DNA of 64,000 nucleotides from a virus: positions 1 to 64,000 of IMG/VR virus record IMGVR_UViG_3300046005_001513; one strand, given 5' to 3'. The notes below the pieces were generated by a model. The model had not been told where the DNA came from, searched no databases, and saw only the letters and a program-made list of their open reading frames with translations. The translations under genes were made by a program, and so were the position numbers. Below are positions 1-6,637 of the stretch, piece after piece (positions within the stretch are counted from its first letter, which is position 1; every line of letters begins with the position of its first letter).

Positions 1-66
1 TCTCACGAAATCATGTATCAGGAAAGATTCCCAGAAGCACCAGAAACAAAGTGTTACGTTTTATAA
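1..66 (+). CDS. C-terminal end of a truncated upstream gene
   Basis: The first frame is open from base 1 to a TAA at 64-66 and would encode a 21-residue tail ending ETKCYVL. The start lies outside the window, so no function can be given. A 16-bp palindrome begins at base 67, directly after the stop, as it does in other intercistronic gaps of this genome. That supports this being a true gene end. Confidence 0.45.
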   Translation, partial: SHEIMYQERFPEAPETKCYVL

Positions 67-82
67 GTACCCCAAAGGGTAC
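67..82. repeat. 16-bp palindrome GTACCCCAAAGGGTAC
   Basis: Near-perfect palindrome directly following the stop codon at 64-66. The same 16-mer, in this or the opposite orientation, recurs at 284, 1013, 2265, 3075, 3687 and 6597, and as a variant at 9224. As RNA it folds to GTACCC/GGGTAC with a short loop. Confidence 0.85.
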
Positions 83-235
83 TTGTTGGTTCCACACAAC
101 AGGATTCCCTTTAAAGATACAAATGGGGCATTTATAAAGAATGTGGACGGACGTTCACGTTTTATATAACCTTACTATGGGTGTGGGAGTGTTACTTAGG
201 AGACCCTTCGTAACAGTTTCACACTTCAGTACGAA

Positions 236-299
236 CCTTCATTATGTGACAGGCGAGGCAAAATGTAATCTAGGGTGTACGATGTACCCTTTGGGGTAC
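236..299 (+). repeat. Degenerate copy of the hairpin leader
   Basis: The heptamer GTGACAG (246-252) is followed 38 nt later by the palindrome GTACCCTTTGGGGTAC (284-299). The complete leaders at 2211, 3021 and 6529 have the same order and almost the same spacing. The stem around the heptamer is poorly preserved here and no clear gene follows, so this is probably a decayed copy. Confidence 0.45.
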
Positions 300-540
300 T
301 TTGGCGCGGGGTTCACTCAAGAAAAGCCAGCGCGGAGCGGGTTAGTGCAACGGTTGCGGAATTTGAGACTCTTGTAAAGTATATATTTTATATATAATTG
401 TATAATTTACAGGTGTTTTATGGGCTGAATCAAGGTGTGGCGGGTCAAGATGGGAACAAAACCACTTGAGAGGTGAATGCACACTATTTGAAATCTGTCA
501 AGAAGAATAGAATTATATTTCTATGTATTCCTCTATAACG

Positions 541-813
541 TTTTGACAGGGGTCTCCCCTACTTTTGTAGGAAAAGTGGGAAAATGGCTGCAAGCCGCAC
601 CACCACTGGATAGTTGTTTTTAAGCAACAAATGTGGTTTTCGCAGAGTGGGTGTCAGAATCAAAAAGGGAGCCTATGACAGACCTTTACTTTATAAAAAA
701 AAAAATAATTATATTTATATATATATAATATAACCCCCTTTTTCCGCACTCCCTGCCCACCAGTCGTGTTCAGTAAAGTTGCAATTAAATAGGGGGAGAC
801 CCCTGTCAGAAAA
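541..813. repeat. Inverted repeat of about 20 bp flanking 228 bp
   Basis: The left arm TTTTGACAGGGGTCTCCCCT starts at 541. The right arm at 790-813 is its reverse complement apart from two single-base insertions. The enclosed DNA has no ORF and contains an A/T tract of about 45 bp. Terminal inverted repeats around a short non-coding core resemble a MITE, but no flanking target duplication is obvious. It could equally be a site for a protein that bends DNA. Confidence 0.6.
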
Positions 814-932
814 TTATATTAAAAATATTGTTTTGTAAAATATATAAAACTTGACAGATGTAACTCAAGTGTGTGCAAGTTGTCTGCTATTCTTGATAGC
901 ACTGATGAGCCTGTCGTCTAAGGCGAAACAAC

Positions 933-1005
933 TCATAGGGCATAGGATTAACTTAATCCTCCCCACTCACAAGGTCATAGGGCATAGGATTAACTTAATC
1001 CTCCC
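933..1005. promoter_or_regulatory. Duplicated operator-like palindrome
   Basis: A 31-bp sequence occurs twice without mismatch (933-963 and 975-1005). Each copy contains the 17-bp palindrome AGGATTAACTTAATCCT (944-960 and 986-1002). The centres are 42 bp apart, close to four helical turns, so two dimeric proteins would sit on the same DNA face. The pair lies just upstream of the small ORFs that precede the lysin. As RNA each copy would also form a short hairpin, so action in the transcript is an alternative. Confidence 0.6.
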
Positions 1006-1012
1006 TCACCAT

Positions 1013-1028
1013 GTACCCCAAAGGGTAC
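1013..1028. repeat. 16-bp palindrome GTACCCCAAAGGGTAC
   Basis: Same element as at 67. It lies 26 bp upstream of the ATG at 1055, the arrangement seen in front of other genes, which supports the small ORF at 1055 being translated. Confidence 0.8.
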
Positions 1029-1054
1029 TTTGAACCATCTAATAGGACATACAC

Positions 1055-1153
1055 ATGAACCGCCCAATGTACGCAATACTCCAATCCGTTACAGCTTTCC
1101 TCACGAGCCATGCAAAAGGGTCTGCATCCAACAACCCAGCGTGTGAGGCTTAA
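1055..1153 (+). CDS. Small ORF at head of putative lysis cassette (32 aa)
   Basis: ATG at 1055 preceded by AGGA (1043-1046) and by the palindromic leader element. It encodes MNRPMYAILQSVTAFLTSHA and twelve further residues. The stop (1151-1153) is one base before the next ATG (1155), which suggests translational coupling. Function unknown; the support is positional only. Confidence 0.35.
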   Translation: MNRPMYAILQSVTAFLTSHAKGSASNNPACEA

Positions 1154-1154
1154 A

Positions 1155-1244
1155 ATGTTAATAAACGGTCTTTTAGCAGTAGTCTTCTCTTTGTCCTTGG
1201 TATCCTTGATATGTCTTCTTGCTTGGAGAAGTATTCATGGATGA
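1155..1244 (+). CDS. 29-aa single-span membrane peptide, holin-like candidate
   Basis: Encodes MLINGLLAVVFSLSLVSLIC followed by LLAWRSIHG, i.e. one strongly hydrophobic helix with a short basic tail. It lies between two tiny ORFs and is followed by the SleB-type hydrolase, where holins or release peptides are often found. No homologue is recognised. The holin role is inferred from position and topology, and 29 residues is very short for a classical holin. Confidence 0.4.
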   Translation: MLINGLLAVVFSLSLVSLICLLAWRSIHG

Positions 1245-1314
1245 TTTACACATCATGCTTCACGAATCCTTGCAAGAGCTTTTAATCCTCCTTGAACTCT
1301 TAACCATTGATTAA
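1237..1314 (+). CDS. 25-aa leucine-rich small ORF
   Basis: The ATG at 1237 overlaps the end of the preceding ORF by 8 bp. The product MDDLHIMLHESLQELLILLE plus LLTID is acidic and leucine-rich and could form an amphipathic helix. Its only support is the overlap arrangement in front of the lysin gene. Confidence 0.25.
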   Translation: MDDLHIMLHESLQELLILLELLTID

Positions 1315-1358
1315 GTTTCATTTGATAAAATCCATTCAACTCAACAGATGGAAAAACA

Positions 1359-1805
1359 ATGAAATATCTAATTCTTCTCCTTGCGTCAATGAATATACAC
1401 GCCGCCACCGCTCAACAAACGTGTTTGGCATCCGTAATATGGCATGAGAGCCGTTCACAGCCTGTTTCAGCTCAACTTGATATAGTGACGGCTGTAACTT
1501 TGAATCGTGCCTCAGACAGGCTTGTAGACGGTCATTCTCGGTCAGGCAGTAGAGTTAATCCGAAGTTACTTAATGTATGTAAAGTAATTCATGAGAGGGG
1601 ACAGTATCAGTGGGTGAAGCGTCAGCCACTTGTACCGCATAAGGATATGGAATCGTGGGAGCAATCCTTGAAGTTGGCAGGAGAAATACTTCGCCAGAGG
1701 TATTATGTAGTTGGGAGCAGGAGATATTTTAATAACAGGACGTTAGGTATTTTACACAAGACAAACACAAAGCCATTGGCGATAGCGTCAATGGTGGCTT
1801 ATTAA
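1359..1805 (+). CDS. SleB-type cell wall hydrolase (probable endolysin)
   Basis: A 148-residue protein. Residues 1-18 (MKYLILLLASMNIHAATA) look like a cleavable signal or signal-arrest segment. The mature part has the Hydrolase_2/SleB pattern: C22-L-A with xxIWHES (likely catalytic E30), then TAVTLNRA, a QYQW motif and a C-terminal YFNN motif. These enzymes cleave the glycan strand of peptidoglycan (established for the family). Export through Sec would let it act without a large holin hole. It follows three tiny ORFs, one a membrane peptide, so the block is read as a lysis cassette. It ends in ASMVAY, slightly short of typical family members. Confidence 0.8.
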   Translation: MKYLILLLASMNIHAATAQQTCLASVIWHESRSQPVSAQLDIVTAVTLNRASDRLVDGHSRSGSRVNPKLLNVCKVIHERGQYQWVKRQPLVPHKDMESWEQSLKLAGEILRQRYYVVGSRRYFNNRTLGILHKTNTKPLAIASMVAY

Positions 1806-1927
1806 GCCAAGCCCTCAGCGAGCAGGTAGGGTATCATTGAAAAACGGCTCGCAGTATGTTGCCAGTAATTCCTTGGATGTGCATACCGTGTGATGGATAT
1901 ACGACTGAATGGGTGGAAGTATAGAAT

Positions 1928-1956
1928 TTGCATGACTTGAAATTTCAGGGTAATAC
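1928..1956 (+). promoter_or_regulatory. Sigma-70-like promoter for the early region
   Basis: TTGCAT (1928-1933), a 17-bp spacer, then TAATAC (1951-1956), 62 bp upstream of the ATG at 2019. It lies in the only non-coding gap before the long run of early genes. Predicted from spacing and consensus only. Confidence 0.5.
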
Positions 1957-2018
1957 GGTTGGATTATATGACTGTATTGCCGTGCCATTTTGGTACGCTT
2001 AAATAATTGGAGTTAGTC

Positions 2019-2210
2019 ATGAGAAAAGAAACATTTGAAGCACAAATAATTCATGTTGGGTTATCAACATTTTTCAACAACGCGAGAAGTGTTGAAGGAA
2101 TGCGAGTTGGAGAGGTGACTGCTTATTTGAACAAGTGGTATGACCATCACTTGCCAGACAGAAGTGAAGCGGAAAGATTTGAGTCATTGGTTGGGTACAT
2201 TCTCCGATAG
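2019..2210 (+). CDS. Small protein of unknown function (63 aa)
   Basis: The start is chosen at 2019 because TTGGAG (2008-2013) sits at proper distance; an in-frame upstream codon at 2007 lacks a binding site. The product begins MRKETFEAQIIHVGLSTFFN and looks helical. First gene after the promoter at 1928. A hairpin leader follows it. Confidence 0.6.
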   Translation: MRKETFEAQIIHVGLSTFFNNARSVEGMRVGEVTAYLNKWYDHHLPDRSEAERFESLVGYILR

Positions 2211-2304
2211 GGTTTAGGATTTAGTTCATGTGACAGGTGAACTACGTCCTACGTCCTGTAGGAAGTACCCTTTGGGGTACATTGATTATTATTTGGAGTT
2301 AAAG
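2211..2304 (+). promoter_or_regulatory. Triple-hairpin leader, copy 1
   Basis: Three consecutive hairpins fill the gap before the ATG at 2305. Stem AGTTCAT (2223-2229) pairs with GTGAACT (2237-2243) around loop GTGACAG. CCTAC pairs with GTAGG. The palindrome GTACCCTTTGGGGTAC is at 2265-2280. TTGGAGTT follows as the ribosome site. The copy at 6529 keeps the same loop but has compensatory changes in the first stem, indicating selection on RNA structure. Confidence 0.75.
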
Positions 2305-2547
2305 ATGACGTTACGAAGAATGAGTGAAACAGTGAAAGGCATTGTGTATTTCAGTGCTGATAAGTGTGTAGACGGTGGGATTATCTATCGTGGTTATTTG
2401 TCACTAAAGACGAATATTGGAAGTTTTACCATGCAAAGTAAGGTTTTCAGGTCTTTCCTTGACTGCTCAAGTCATGTTGAGGAATTGAAGTTTGATTTAT
2501 TAAATTATGATAATGACGCGCAGTCGTATTTACGAATGTTTGTGTAA
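2305..2547 (+). CDS. Unknown early protein (80 aa)
   Basis: Starts at ATG 2305 after TTGGAGTT. The frame stays open upstream to 2230, but that part is the conserved leader rather than coding sequence. Product MTLRRMSETVKGIVYFSADK and 60 more residues; mixed alpha/beta composition, no motif recognised. Confidence 0.6.
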   Translation: MTLRRMSETVKGIVYFSADKCVDGGIIYRGYLSLKTNIGSFTMQSKVFRSFLDCSSHVEELKFDLLNYDNDAQSYLRMFV

Positions 2548-2560
2548 CTTGGAGAATAAA

Positions 2561-2821
2561 ATGATTACTTTGGGGCAGGTAGTATTGACATGTGGCGTTG
2601 ACGCTATGGGATTTGAGTATTCTGAGTTGTTACATTTGTTGTCCCGCCATGTGAATGGTGATTGGGGAGCTGTGTGCGAAGAGGATGCACAGACGAATGA
2701 CGATGCAGTTGAGCATGGAGACAGGGTAATGTCGGTGTACATTCATAAAGGGGTTCGCTTGTGGGTAATCACGGAATGGGACAGAAGTGTCACCACGATT
2801 TTATTACCACAGGAGTATTGA
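2561..2821 (+). CDS. Conserved plasmid/ICE-type small protein (86 aa)
   Basis: Starts at ATG 2561 after TTGGAG. The pattern LGQVVLTCGVDA, LLSRHVNGDWG, a central run of acidic residues, then LWVITEWDRSVTTILLPQEY matches a small protein family I know from plasmids and integrative elements, usually annotated as hypothetical. Function is not established. Finding it in a phage background fits the phage-plasmid interpretation. Confidence 0.7.
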   Translation: MITLGQVVLTCGVDAMGFEYSELLHLLSRHVNGDWGAVCEEDAQTNDDAVEHGDRVMSVYIHKGVRLWVITEWDRSVTTILLPQEY

Positions 2822-2822
2822 A

Positions 2823-3020
2823 ATGATTAAAGTAGAAATGAACGATGGCAGTATCCATTTGATTAACCCTGCACATATAGTTAGGGTTACGAATGATGGA
2901 AGGACAATGGACATCTTTTGTGTGAACACGAGTTTCTTTTTCAAGTTGACGGAAGAGGATTGGGGTAACGGGTTGAGTCCTGCTCGATGGAATTTATTGT
3001 GGGAAGAGTTGAGTAAATAG
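2823..3020 (+). CDS. Unknown small protein (65 aa)
   Basis: ATG 2823 lies two bases after the previous stop and uses AGGAG (2811-2815) within the end of that gene, so the two are probably co-translated. Product MIKVEMNDGSIHLINPAHIV then a short sheet-rich domain. No motif recognised. Confidence 0.6.
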   Translation: MIKVEMNDGSIHLINPAHIVRVTNDGRTMDIFCVNTSFFFKLTEEDWGNGLSPARWNLLWEELSK

Positions 3021-3114
3021 GGTTTAGATTCTAGTTCATGTGACAGGTGAACTACGACCTACATCCTGTAGGAAGTACCCTTTGGGGTACATTGATTATT
3101 ATTTGGAGTTAGAA
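3021..3114 (+). promoter_or_regulatory. Triple-hairpin leader, copy 2
   Basis: Almost identical to the copy at 2211: AGTTCAT (3033-3039), loop GTGACAG (3040-3046), GTGAACT (3047-3053), then CCTAC/GTAGG and GTACCCTTTGGGGTAC (3075-3090), TTGGAGTT, ATG 3115. Differences from copy 1 fall mostly in loops and linkers. Confidence 0.75.
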
Positions 3115-3624
3115 ATGATTAACATAGAAAAATTAACCCGATTAGGTTACATGACTTTGATTGAAGATGAAGACTTGGGTGTAATTCATGAGTTTGTTGC
3201 GCCCTTGTGGTTGTTGCACCAATCGAAGTGGGAAGGACACATCACTGATTTGCGTGGTGTGTTACCTGATGGTAAAACGGGTATTGATTGGGAAGATGAG
3301 AAGTACGACTTGACAGAGAATAATTGGGTTCAGTTAATTAAGACACCAACGTTGACGATGCCTTGTAATAGAACGAGGGTAGCGAATTTGCTTGATTACC
3401 TTGCATTTGAGGGGGAGGATTTTGAGCAGAATCCGACAACAAATCACATTTGGAATAGTATTCAAATTGTGAGGCACATTTGGAATGTGCAGTGGCAGAG
3501 CGAGTTTGTGAGAACACATTTGGGAATTGTGCTTGAGTATTTGATTCAGTACGAGAAGGGTTCTGAGTCTGAAATTCTTGCTCAAGCGATTGAGTTGCGT
3601 GATGAGTATGGATTTGATGAGTAG
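3115..3624 (+). CDS. Unknown early protein (169 aa)
   Basis: Starts at ATG 3115 after TTGGAGTT; the open frame upstream is leader. Acidic protein beginning MINIEKLTRLGYMTLIEDED, with tryptophan-rich helical segments near the C-terminus (HIWNSIQIVRHIWNVQWQ). No family recognised. Confidence 0.65.
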   Translation: MINIEKLTRLGYMTLIEDEDLGVIHEFVAPLWLLHQSKWEGHITDLRGVLPDGKTGIDWEDEKYDLTENNWVQLIKTPTLTMPCNRTRVANLLDYLAFEGEDFEQNPTTNHIWNSIQIVRHIWNVQWQSEFVRTHLGIVLEYLIQYEKGSESEILAQAIELRDEYGFDE

Positions 3625-3723
3625 ATAGGTTCTAGGGCATACGAACAAGTTTTGTGTGCCTTACTGCCTAGCAATTCTGTTAGGAAGTACCCCAAAGGGT
3701 ACTTTGATTATTTGGAGTTAGAA
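3625..3723 (+). promoter_or_regulatory. Triple-hairpin leader, divergent copy 3
   Basis: The architecture is kept while the sequence differs. GGCATAC pairs with GTGTGCC, CCTAGC pairs with GTTAGG, and the palindrome is in the opposite orientation (GTACCCCAAAGGGTAC, 3687-3702). It is followed by TTGGAGTT and ATG 3724. Maintenance of three stems with changed sequence argues for a structural role. Confidence 0.65.
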
Positions 3724-4032
3724 ATGATTAAGTTATCTGATTATGTAGAATTAAATATGTTTGACCATACGCAGTACAAAGTTATTGCGTTGCCTATTCT
3801 CTTAGTGGTAGGGGAACGGGAAATTATTGGTGAGTATCGTCACCATCTTCTTTTCGATGTGATTTCTTCAAAAAGCGAATTAGAGTCAGCTGGGTATTGC
3901 ACGAAAGTTAAGTACAAAGGGTTGTTCCCGTTTCGTTTTGGGAATTACCTTGTATCAAACAAGACGCTGCTTTGCAGAGCTGAAGGCTCTGACAAGTGGA
4001 TAAAGATTGACGTTGAATGGAGTATAAAATGA
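3724..4032 (+). CDS. Unknown early protein (102 aa)
   Basis: Starts at ATG 3724 downstream of leader copy 3. Product MIKLSDYVELNMFDHTQYKV and 82 more residues, sheet-rich, no motif recognised. Its last codons overlap the next start. Confidence 0.6.
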   Translation: MIKLSDYVELNMFDHTQYKVIALPILLVVGEREIIGEYRHHLLFDVISSKSELESAGYCTKVKYKGLFPFRFGNYLVSNKTLLCRAEGSDKWIKIDVEWSIK

Positions 4033-4331
4033 GTATCGAACCAATTTCTGTATCGCAACAGAGTAAAATTGCGAAAAACGTGATTGCGGCTTGCAAGGAC
4101 ATCAGTAAACTGAACAAGACGGGTTACAACTTTGTGTATCTTTGCCCTGGGTTCATAGCCCACTATAACCTGCATGGTTTCATTGATTATTACTCTGAGA
4201 ATAGTCTTGCTGAGGACATACTTCGTAATCGTTCAATCAACATGTGGGGCAATTTCGCTCCACATGAGCAGAATTACGAGTATTACATGAGCAAAAAAGC
4301 TGTGTACATGCAAATCTTGGAGGCATTATGA
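4029..4331 (+). CDS. Unknown early protein (100 aa)
   Basis: ATG 4029 overlaps the previous stop in an ATGA junction, with GGAG 9 bases upstream. Product MSIEPISVSQQSKIAKNVIA and so on; aromatic-rich C-terminal half. No family recognised. Confidence 0.6.
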   Translation: MSIEPISVSQQSKIAKNVIAACKDISKLNKTGYNFVYLCPGFIAHYNLHGFIDYYSENSLAEDILRNRSINMWGNFAPHEQNYEYYMSKKAVYMQILEAL

Positions 4332-4483
4332 GTAATTACGGATTAACCCAACAACCTAGTGTGTTGGAGTTGGAAGCTCGTATGCTCGAAATTGAGCTTG
4401 AAAAGGCATTGTTAATGGTTGAGTTATTGACTAAGAAATTGGCAATCACTCGTGTACAGATTGGAATGGAGAATAAGTTATGA
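4328..4483 (+). CDS. Coiled-coil small protein (51 aa)
   Basis: ATGA overlap with the preceding gene and GGAGG upstream (4319-4323). Residues 12-45 form a heptad-like leucine/glutamate helix (LELEARMLEIELEKALLMVE), so a coiled coil is likely. Role unknown. Confidence 0.55.
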   Translation: MSNYGLTQQPSVLELEARMLEIELEKALLMVELLTKKLAITRVQIGMENKL

Positions 4484-4623
4484 GTTTTGAAGACGCGCAG
4501 TTCATTTACGACAACATGTCTGAGCCTGACTATCCAGACGAAGACGAAGTTGAACAGGATTATGAGCCTGACCTCGAAGAAGAAGAATTTGATTTAGACG
4601 CTGAGTGCGTTTGGGACATTTAA
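4480..4623 (+). CDS. Very acidic 47-aa protein
   Basis: ATGA overlap with the previous gene. About 20 of 47 residues are Asp or Glu and only three basic-type positions are evident, giving a very low predicted pI. Small acidic early phage proteins include DNA mimics that block restriction enzymes (Ocr is the known example). That role here is only a hypothesis; no homology is seen. Confidence 0.55.
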   Translation: MSFEDAQFIYDNMSEPDYPDEDEVEQDYEPDLEEEEFDLDAECVWDI

Positions 4624-4629
4624 CTAAGA

Positions 4630-4654
4630 AGGGCGTAGGTACGAACTACGCCCT
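4630..4654 (+). terminator. Intercistronic hairpin
   Basis: GGGCGTAG (4631-4638) pairs perfectly with CTACGCCC (4646-4653), plus an outer A-T pair. There is no U-run, so attenuation, transcript processing or stability control is as likely as termination. Confidence 0.45.
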
Positions 4655-4680
4655 AACCACAAATTAACAGGAGTAATATC

Positions 4681-5388
4681 ATGGCAGTAAAAAATTATAG
4701 AGGAATTCAAGCGGCATCGCCATACAATGGTGAAGAGTTCATTGAACTATTCAAGATGTATGGCAACGCGAAGGTAGGATTTCCTGCCATCGAAATCGGG
4801 TATTTCCCGCTCAACTTTTTTGAAGAAGATGCGGATGTTGCTGTATGCTATGACTGTAAGCATCGTAAAACCTCGTGTTATGTTGATAAACGTGGTTTGA
4901 TTGCGATGTTCAAAAGTTTTATAACAGGGACGAATTACGTTGAGCAAGTAAAGATGCGTCATTTCAAAAACCGCTTTGTGCGGTTTGGGTTATGGGGAGA
5001 CCCTGTGGTTGTGGGATATGAGCGATGCGATGAAATTCGGAACGCTGCAACGGGTCATGCGGGATATACGCATCAGTGGAGGACGTGTGACCAGCGTTTC
5101 TCAAAACTGATACAAGCATCAGCCGACACTGAGAAAGAGGCGTTAGAAGCCCAGCAGATGGGTTGGAAGACGTTTCGTGTGAAGTTACCAGCCATGGCAG
5201 TCATGGTAGGTGAAGTGGTGTGTCCGAATCAGAAGGACAAAGAAATCAACTGCATCACCTGTGGTATATGTGATGGAGTCACGGCGAATGTTGTGATTGA
5301 TGTGCATGGGTTAGAACACAAGCAGATTAAGTTTGAGAAGATTCAGGCTGATTTAATGGGGGTGGAAAATGTACACGATATTGGTTAG
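4681..5388 (+). CDS. Cysteine-rich conserved phage protein (235 aa)
   Basis: Starts at ATG 4681 after AGGAG. Features in order: VCYDCKHRKTSCYV near residue 55 (Cys-x2-Cys and a further Cys), RFGLWGDP, a GHAGYTHQW motif, an ASAD segment, GWKTFRV, then CPNQ-x5-CITCGIC at about residues 181-195. The Cys pattern looks metal-binding, either zinc or an Fe-S cluster. I recall similar GYTHQW-type proteins from other phages and plasmids, with no assigned function. Confidence 0.6.
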   Translation: MAVKNYRGIQAASPYNGEEFIELFKMYGNAKVGFPAIEIGYFPLNFFEEDADVAVCYDCKHRKTSCYVDKRGLIAMFKSFITGTNYVEQVKMRHFKNRFVRFGLWGDPVVVGYERCDEIRNAATGHAGYTHQWRTCDQRFSKLIQASADTEKEALEAQQMGWKTFRVKLPAMAVMVGEVVCPNQKDKEINCITCGICDGVTANVVIDVHGLEHKQIKFEKIQADLMGVENVHDIG

Positions 5389-5746
5389 GTTTAACTTATC
5401 GAAGGTTGATGGTAAGCACAAGATGATTCAGGTCAAGGATACGGTGACGGGTCTTGTTGAGCATCATGACCCTGCTAAAGTGCAGGTGAAGTTGACGAAT
5501 TGCAGGTTGGTTAATCGTAGGGGTGGAGCTAGAAAGATTTACGAAGGCGCGAACAAGAGTGTTGTGGCTTGGATTGCGTGCAGTAAGATTGAGATTTTAG
5601 AGCACCCTGTAGTACCTAGTAACAGACCTGTCAAGTACAACCCGAAGGACTATCCGAATTGGACTGATTATGCTAATCAGAACATTGATGGTCATATTTT
5701 CAAGAGCCTAGTATCGCTAGGAAACAAATTTTTCGTAGGAGCATAA
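5369..5746 (+). CDS. Unknown protein (125 aa)
   Basis: ATG 5369 overlaps the previous gene by 20 bp and has GGGGGTGG just upstream. Product MYTILVRFNLSKVDGKHKMI and 105 more residues, basic first half, no recognised motif. Probably co-translated with the Cys-rich protein. Confidence 0.6.
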   Translation: MYTILVRFNLSKVDGKHKMIQVKDTVTGLVEHHDPAKVQVKLTNCRLVNRRGGARKIYEGANKSVVAWIACSKIEILEHPVVPSNRPVKYNPKDYPNWTDYANQNIDGHIFKSLVSLGNKFFVGA

Positions 5747-5747
5747 G

Positions 5748-6044
5748 ATGAGCAAAGTATATTTAGGTGTGAGTGAATACACAAATCTTCCAGAATACGT
5801 GTTAGAAGTAATCAAGCGGACAGCATCATATGTAGTTGACAAGCCAAAGGGCAGAATCTTTGTCTGGACTGAAACGGCGTGGTACGCCATGAGTTATGAC
5901 GATATGTCTGAGATACATGAGTACATATACGACTTAGCATATTCTGAATACAAGTACGCCAATTTAATAAATGGCGATTCTTTTGAAATCAAAGGATGCG
6001 CTGACCTGTTTAATGTAACTGCTCAGGTAGAATTATCATGCTAA
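5748..6044 (+). CDS. Unknown protein (98 aa)
   Basis: ATG 5748 after AGGAG, two bases from the previous stop. Acidic, tyrosine-rich product (MSKVYLGVSEYTNLPEYVLE...). No family recognised. Confidence 0.55.
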   Translation: MSKVYLGVSEYTNLPEYVLEVIKRTASYVVDKPKGRIFVWTETAWYAMSYDDMSEIHEYIYDLAYSEYKYANLINGDSFEIKGCADLFNVTAQVELSC

Positions 6045-6325
6045 AAGTTAATAACGAGTTAGACCCATCGGGTACATCAAAGCAAGGTGTTTTGCATGCT
6101 TCATTCTTGGACATAGTCAATCATTTTGGTTATCCAGAAATAATAGGAGAAGATGGTGACAAGTCCCGTGTGGAGTGGGTTCTTCAGGATGATAACCGAG
6201 TCATCACCATTTACGACTGGAAAGAAATAGTCGAAATAGAAGATGTCACAAGCTGGAGTGTTGGAGGGAAAAGTACCCGTGATTGGACGAGTGTAGCGTT
6301 ATTGATTAAAGGGGAAAAGTCATGA
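6038..6325 (+). CDS. Conserved phage protein with FGYPEI motif (95 aa)
   Basis: Overlaps the previous gene by 7 bp. The pattern HFGYPEIIGEDGDKSRVEW, followed by VITIYDWK and a tryptophan-containing C-terminal part, matches small single-domain phage proteins of unknown function that I have seen in several siphoviruses. Confidence 0.6.
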   Translation: MLKVNNELDPSGTSKQGVLHASFLDIVNHFGYPEIIGEDGDKSRVEWVLQDDNRVITIYDWKEIVEIEDVTSWSVGGKSTRDWTSVALLIKGEKS

Positions 6326-6528
6326 GAACGCATTTAATCTCCCAAACAGTTGGGGAATCAAAAGACCCGATCAGTACAAAGTTCTACGCTGTAGTCATTA
6401 TTGATGGGTTACGTCACATCATTACGAATAACGGTAAGATGTACGCTTCAAAGACGACTATTAAAAAGTGGATTAAAGAACACAGGGCTGTTTTTAAACA
6501 TGAAGAATATGAGTGCCTTTCATCTTAA
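6322..6528 (+). CDS. Unknown protein (68 aa)
   Basis: ATGA overlap with the previous gene. Basic product (MRTHLISQTVGESKDPISTK...), last gene before leader copy 4. Nothing recognised. Confidence 0.55.
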   Translation: MRTHLISQTVGESKDPISTKFYAVVIIDGLRHIITNNGKMYASKTTIKKWIKEHRAVFKHEEYECLSS

Positions 6529-6637
6529 AGTTTAGAGTTTAGAGTTTAGAGTTTAGTCCCTGTGACAGGGGGACTACGCCCTACATTCTGTAGGAAGTAC
6601 CCCAAAGGGTACTTTAAATTTAAATTGGAGTTATATC
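6529..6637 (+). promoter_or_regulatory. Triple-hairpin leader, copy 4, with compensatory stem changes
   Basis: Begins with four tandem copies of a GTTTAGA-type heptamer (6530-6556). AGTCCCT (6555-6561) pairs with GGGGACT (6569-6575) around the invariant loop GTGACAG (6562-6568). Compared with copies 1 and 2, a T-A pair became C-G and an A-T pair became C-G. CCTAC/GTAGG and GTACCCCAAAGGGTAC (6597-6612) follow, then TTGGAGTT and ATG 6638. Confidence 0.8.

Larger units (their letters stand above)
67..1054. other. Gene-poor left region with repeats
   Basis: I see no convincing gene across almost 1 kb. The stretch holds three copies of a 16-bp GTACCC palindrome (67, 284, 1013), a 20-bp inverted repeat (541-561 and 790-813), an outer inverted pair CTGTCAAG (495-502) and CTTGACAG (850-857), and very AT-rich tracts at about 378-410 and 690-733. 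A 31-bp direct repeat with an internal palindrome lies at 933-1005. It could be a control region, a packaging or replication region, or a recombination site; the sequence does not decide. Confidence 0.6.

Noticed and set aside
141-377. 78-residue open frame in the left region
   Set aside because: No ribosome site at the start and the frame runs through the palindrome and leader-like DNA, whose translation (YPLGYF) appears wherever the repeat is open. Treated as non-coding.
690-733. Possible linear-plasmid telomere of the N15 type
   Set aside because: A telomere site needs a long perfect palindrome and a protelomerase gene. Neither is visible; the stretch is only A/T-rich.
851-1033. 60-residue frame across the duplicated palindromes
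   Set aside because: TTG start without a ribosome site, and half of the product is the translated 31-bp direct repeat. More likely regulatory DNA.
2230-2304. N-terminal extensions MTGELRPTSC... of the genes at 2305 and 3115
   Set aside because: The same peptide arises twice because the leader repeat happens to be open. TTGGAGTT in front of the internal ATGs fixes the true starts.
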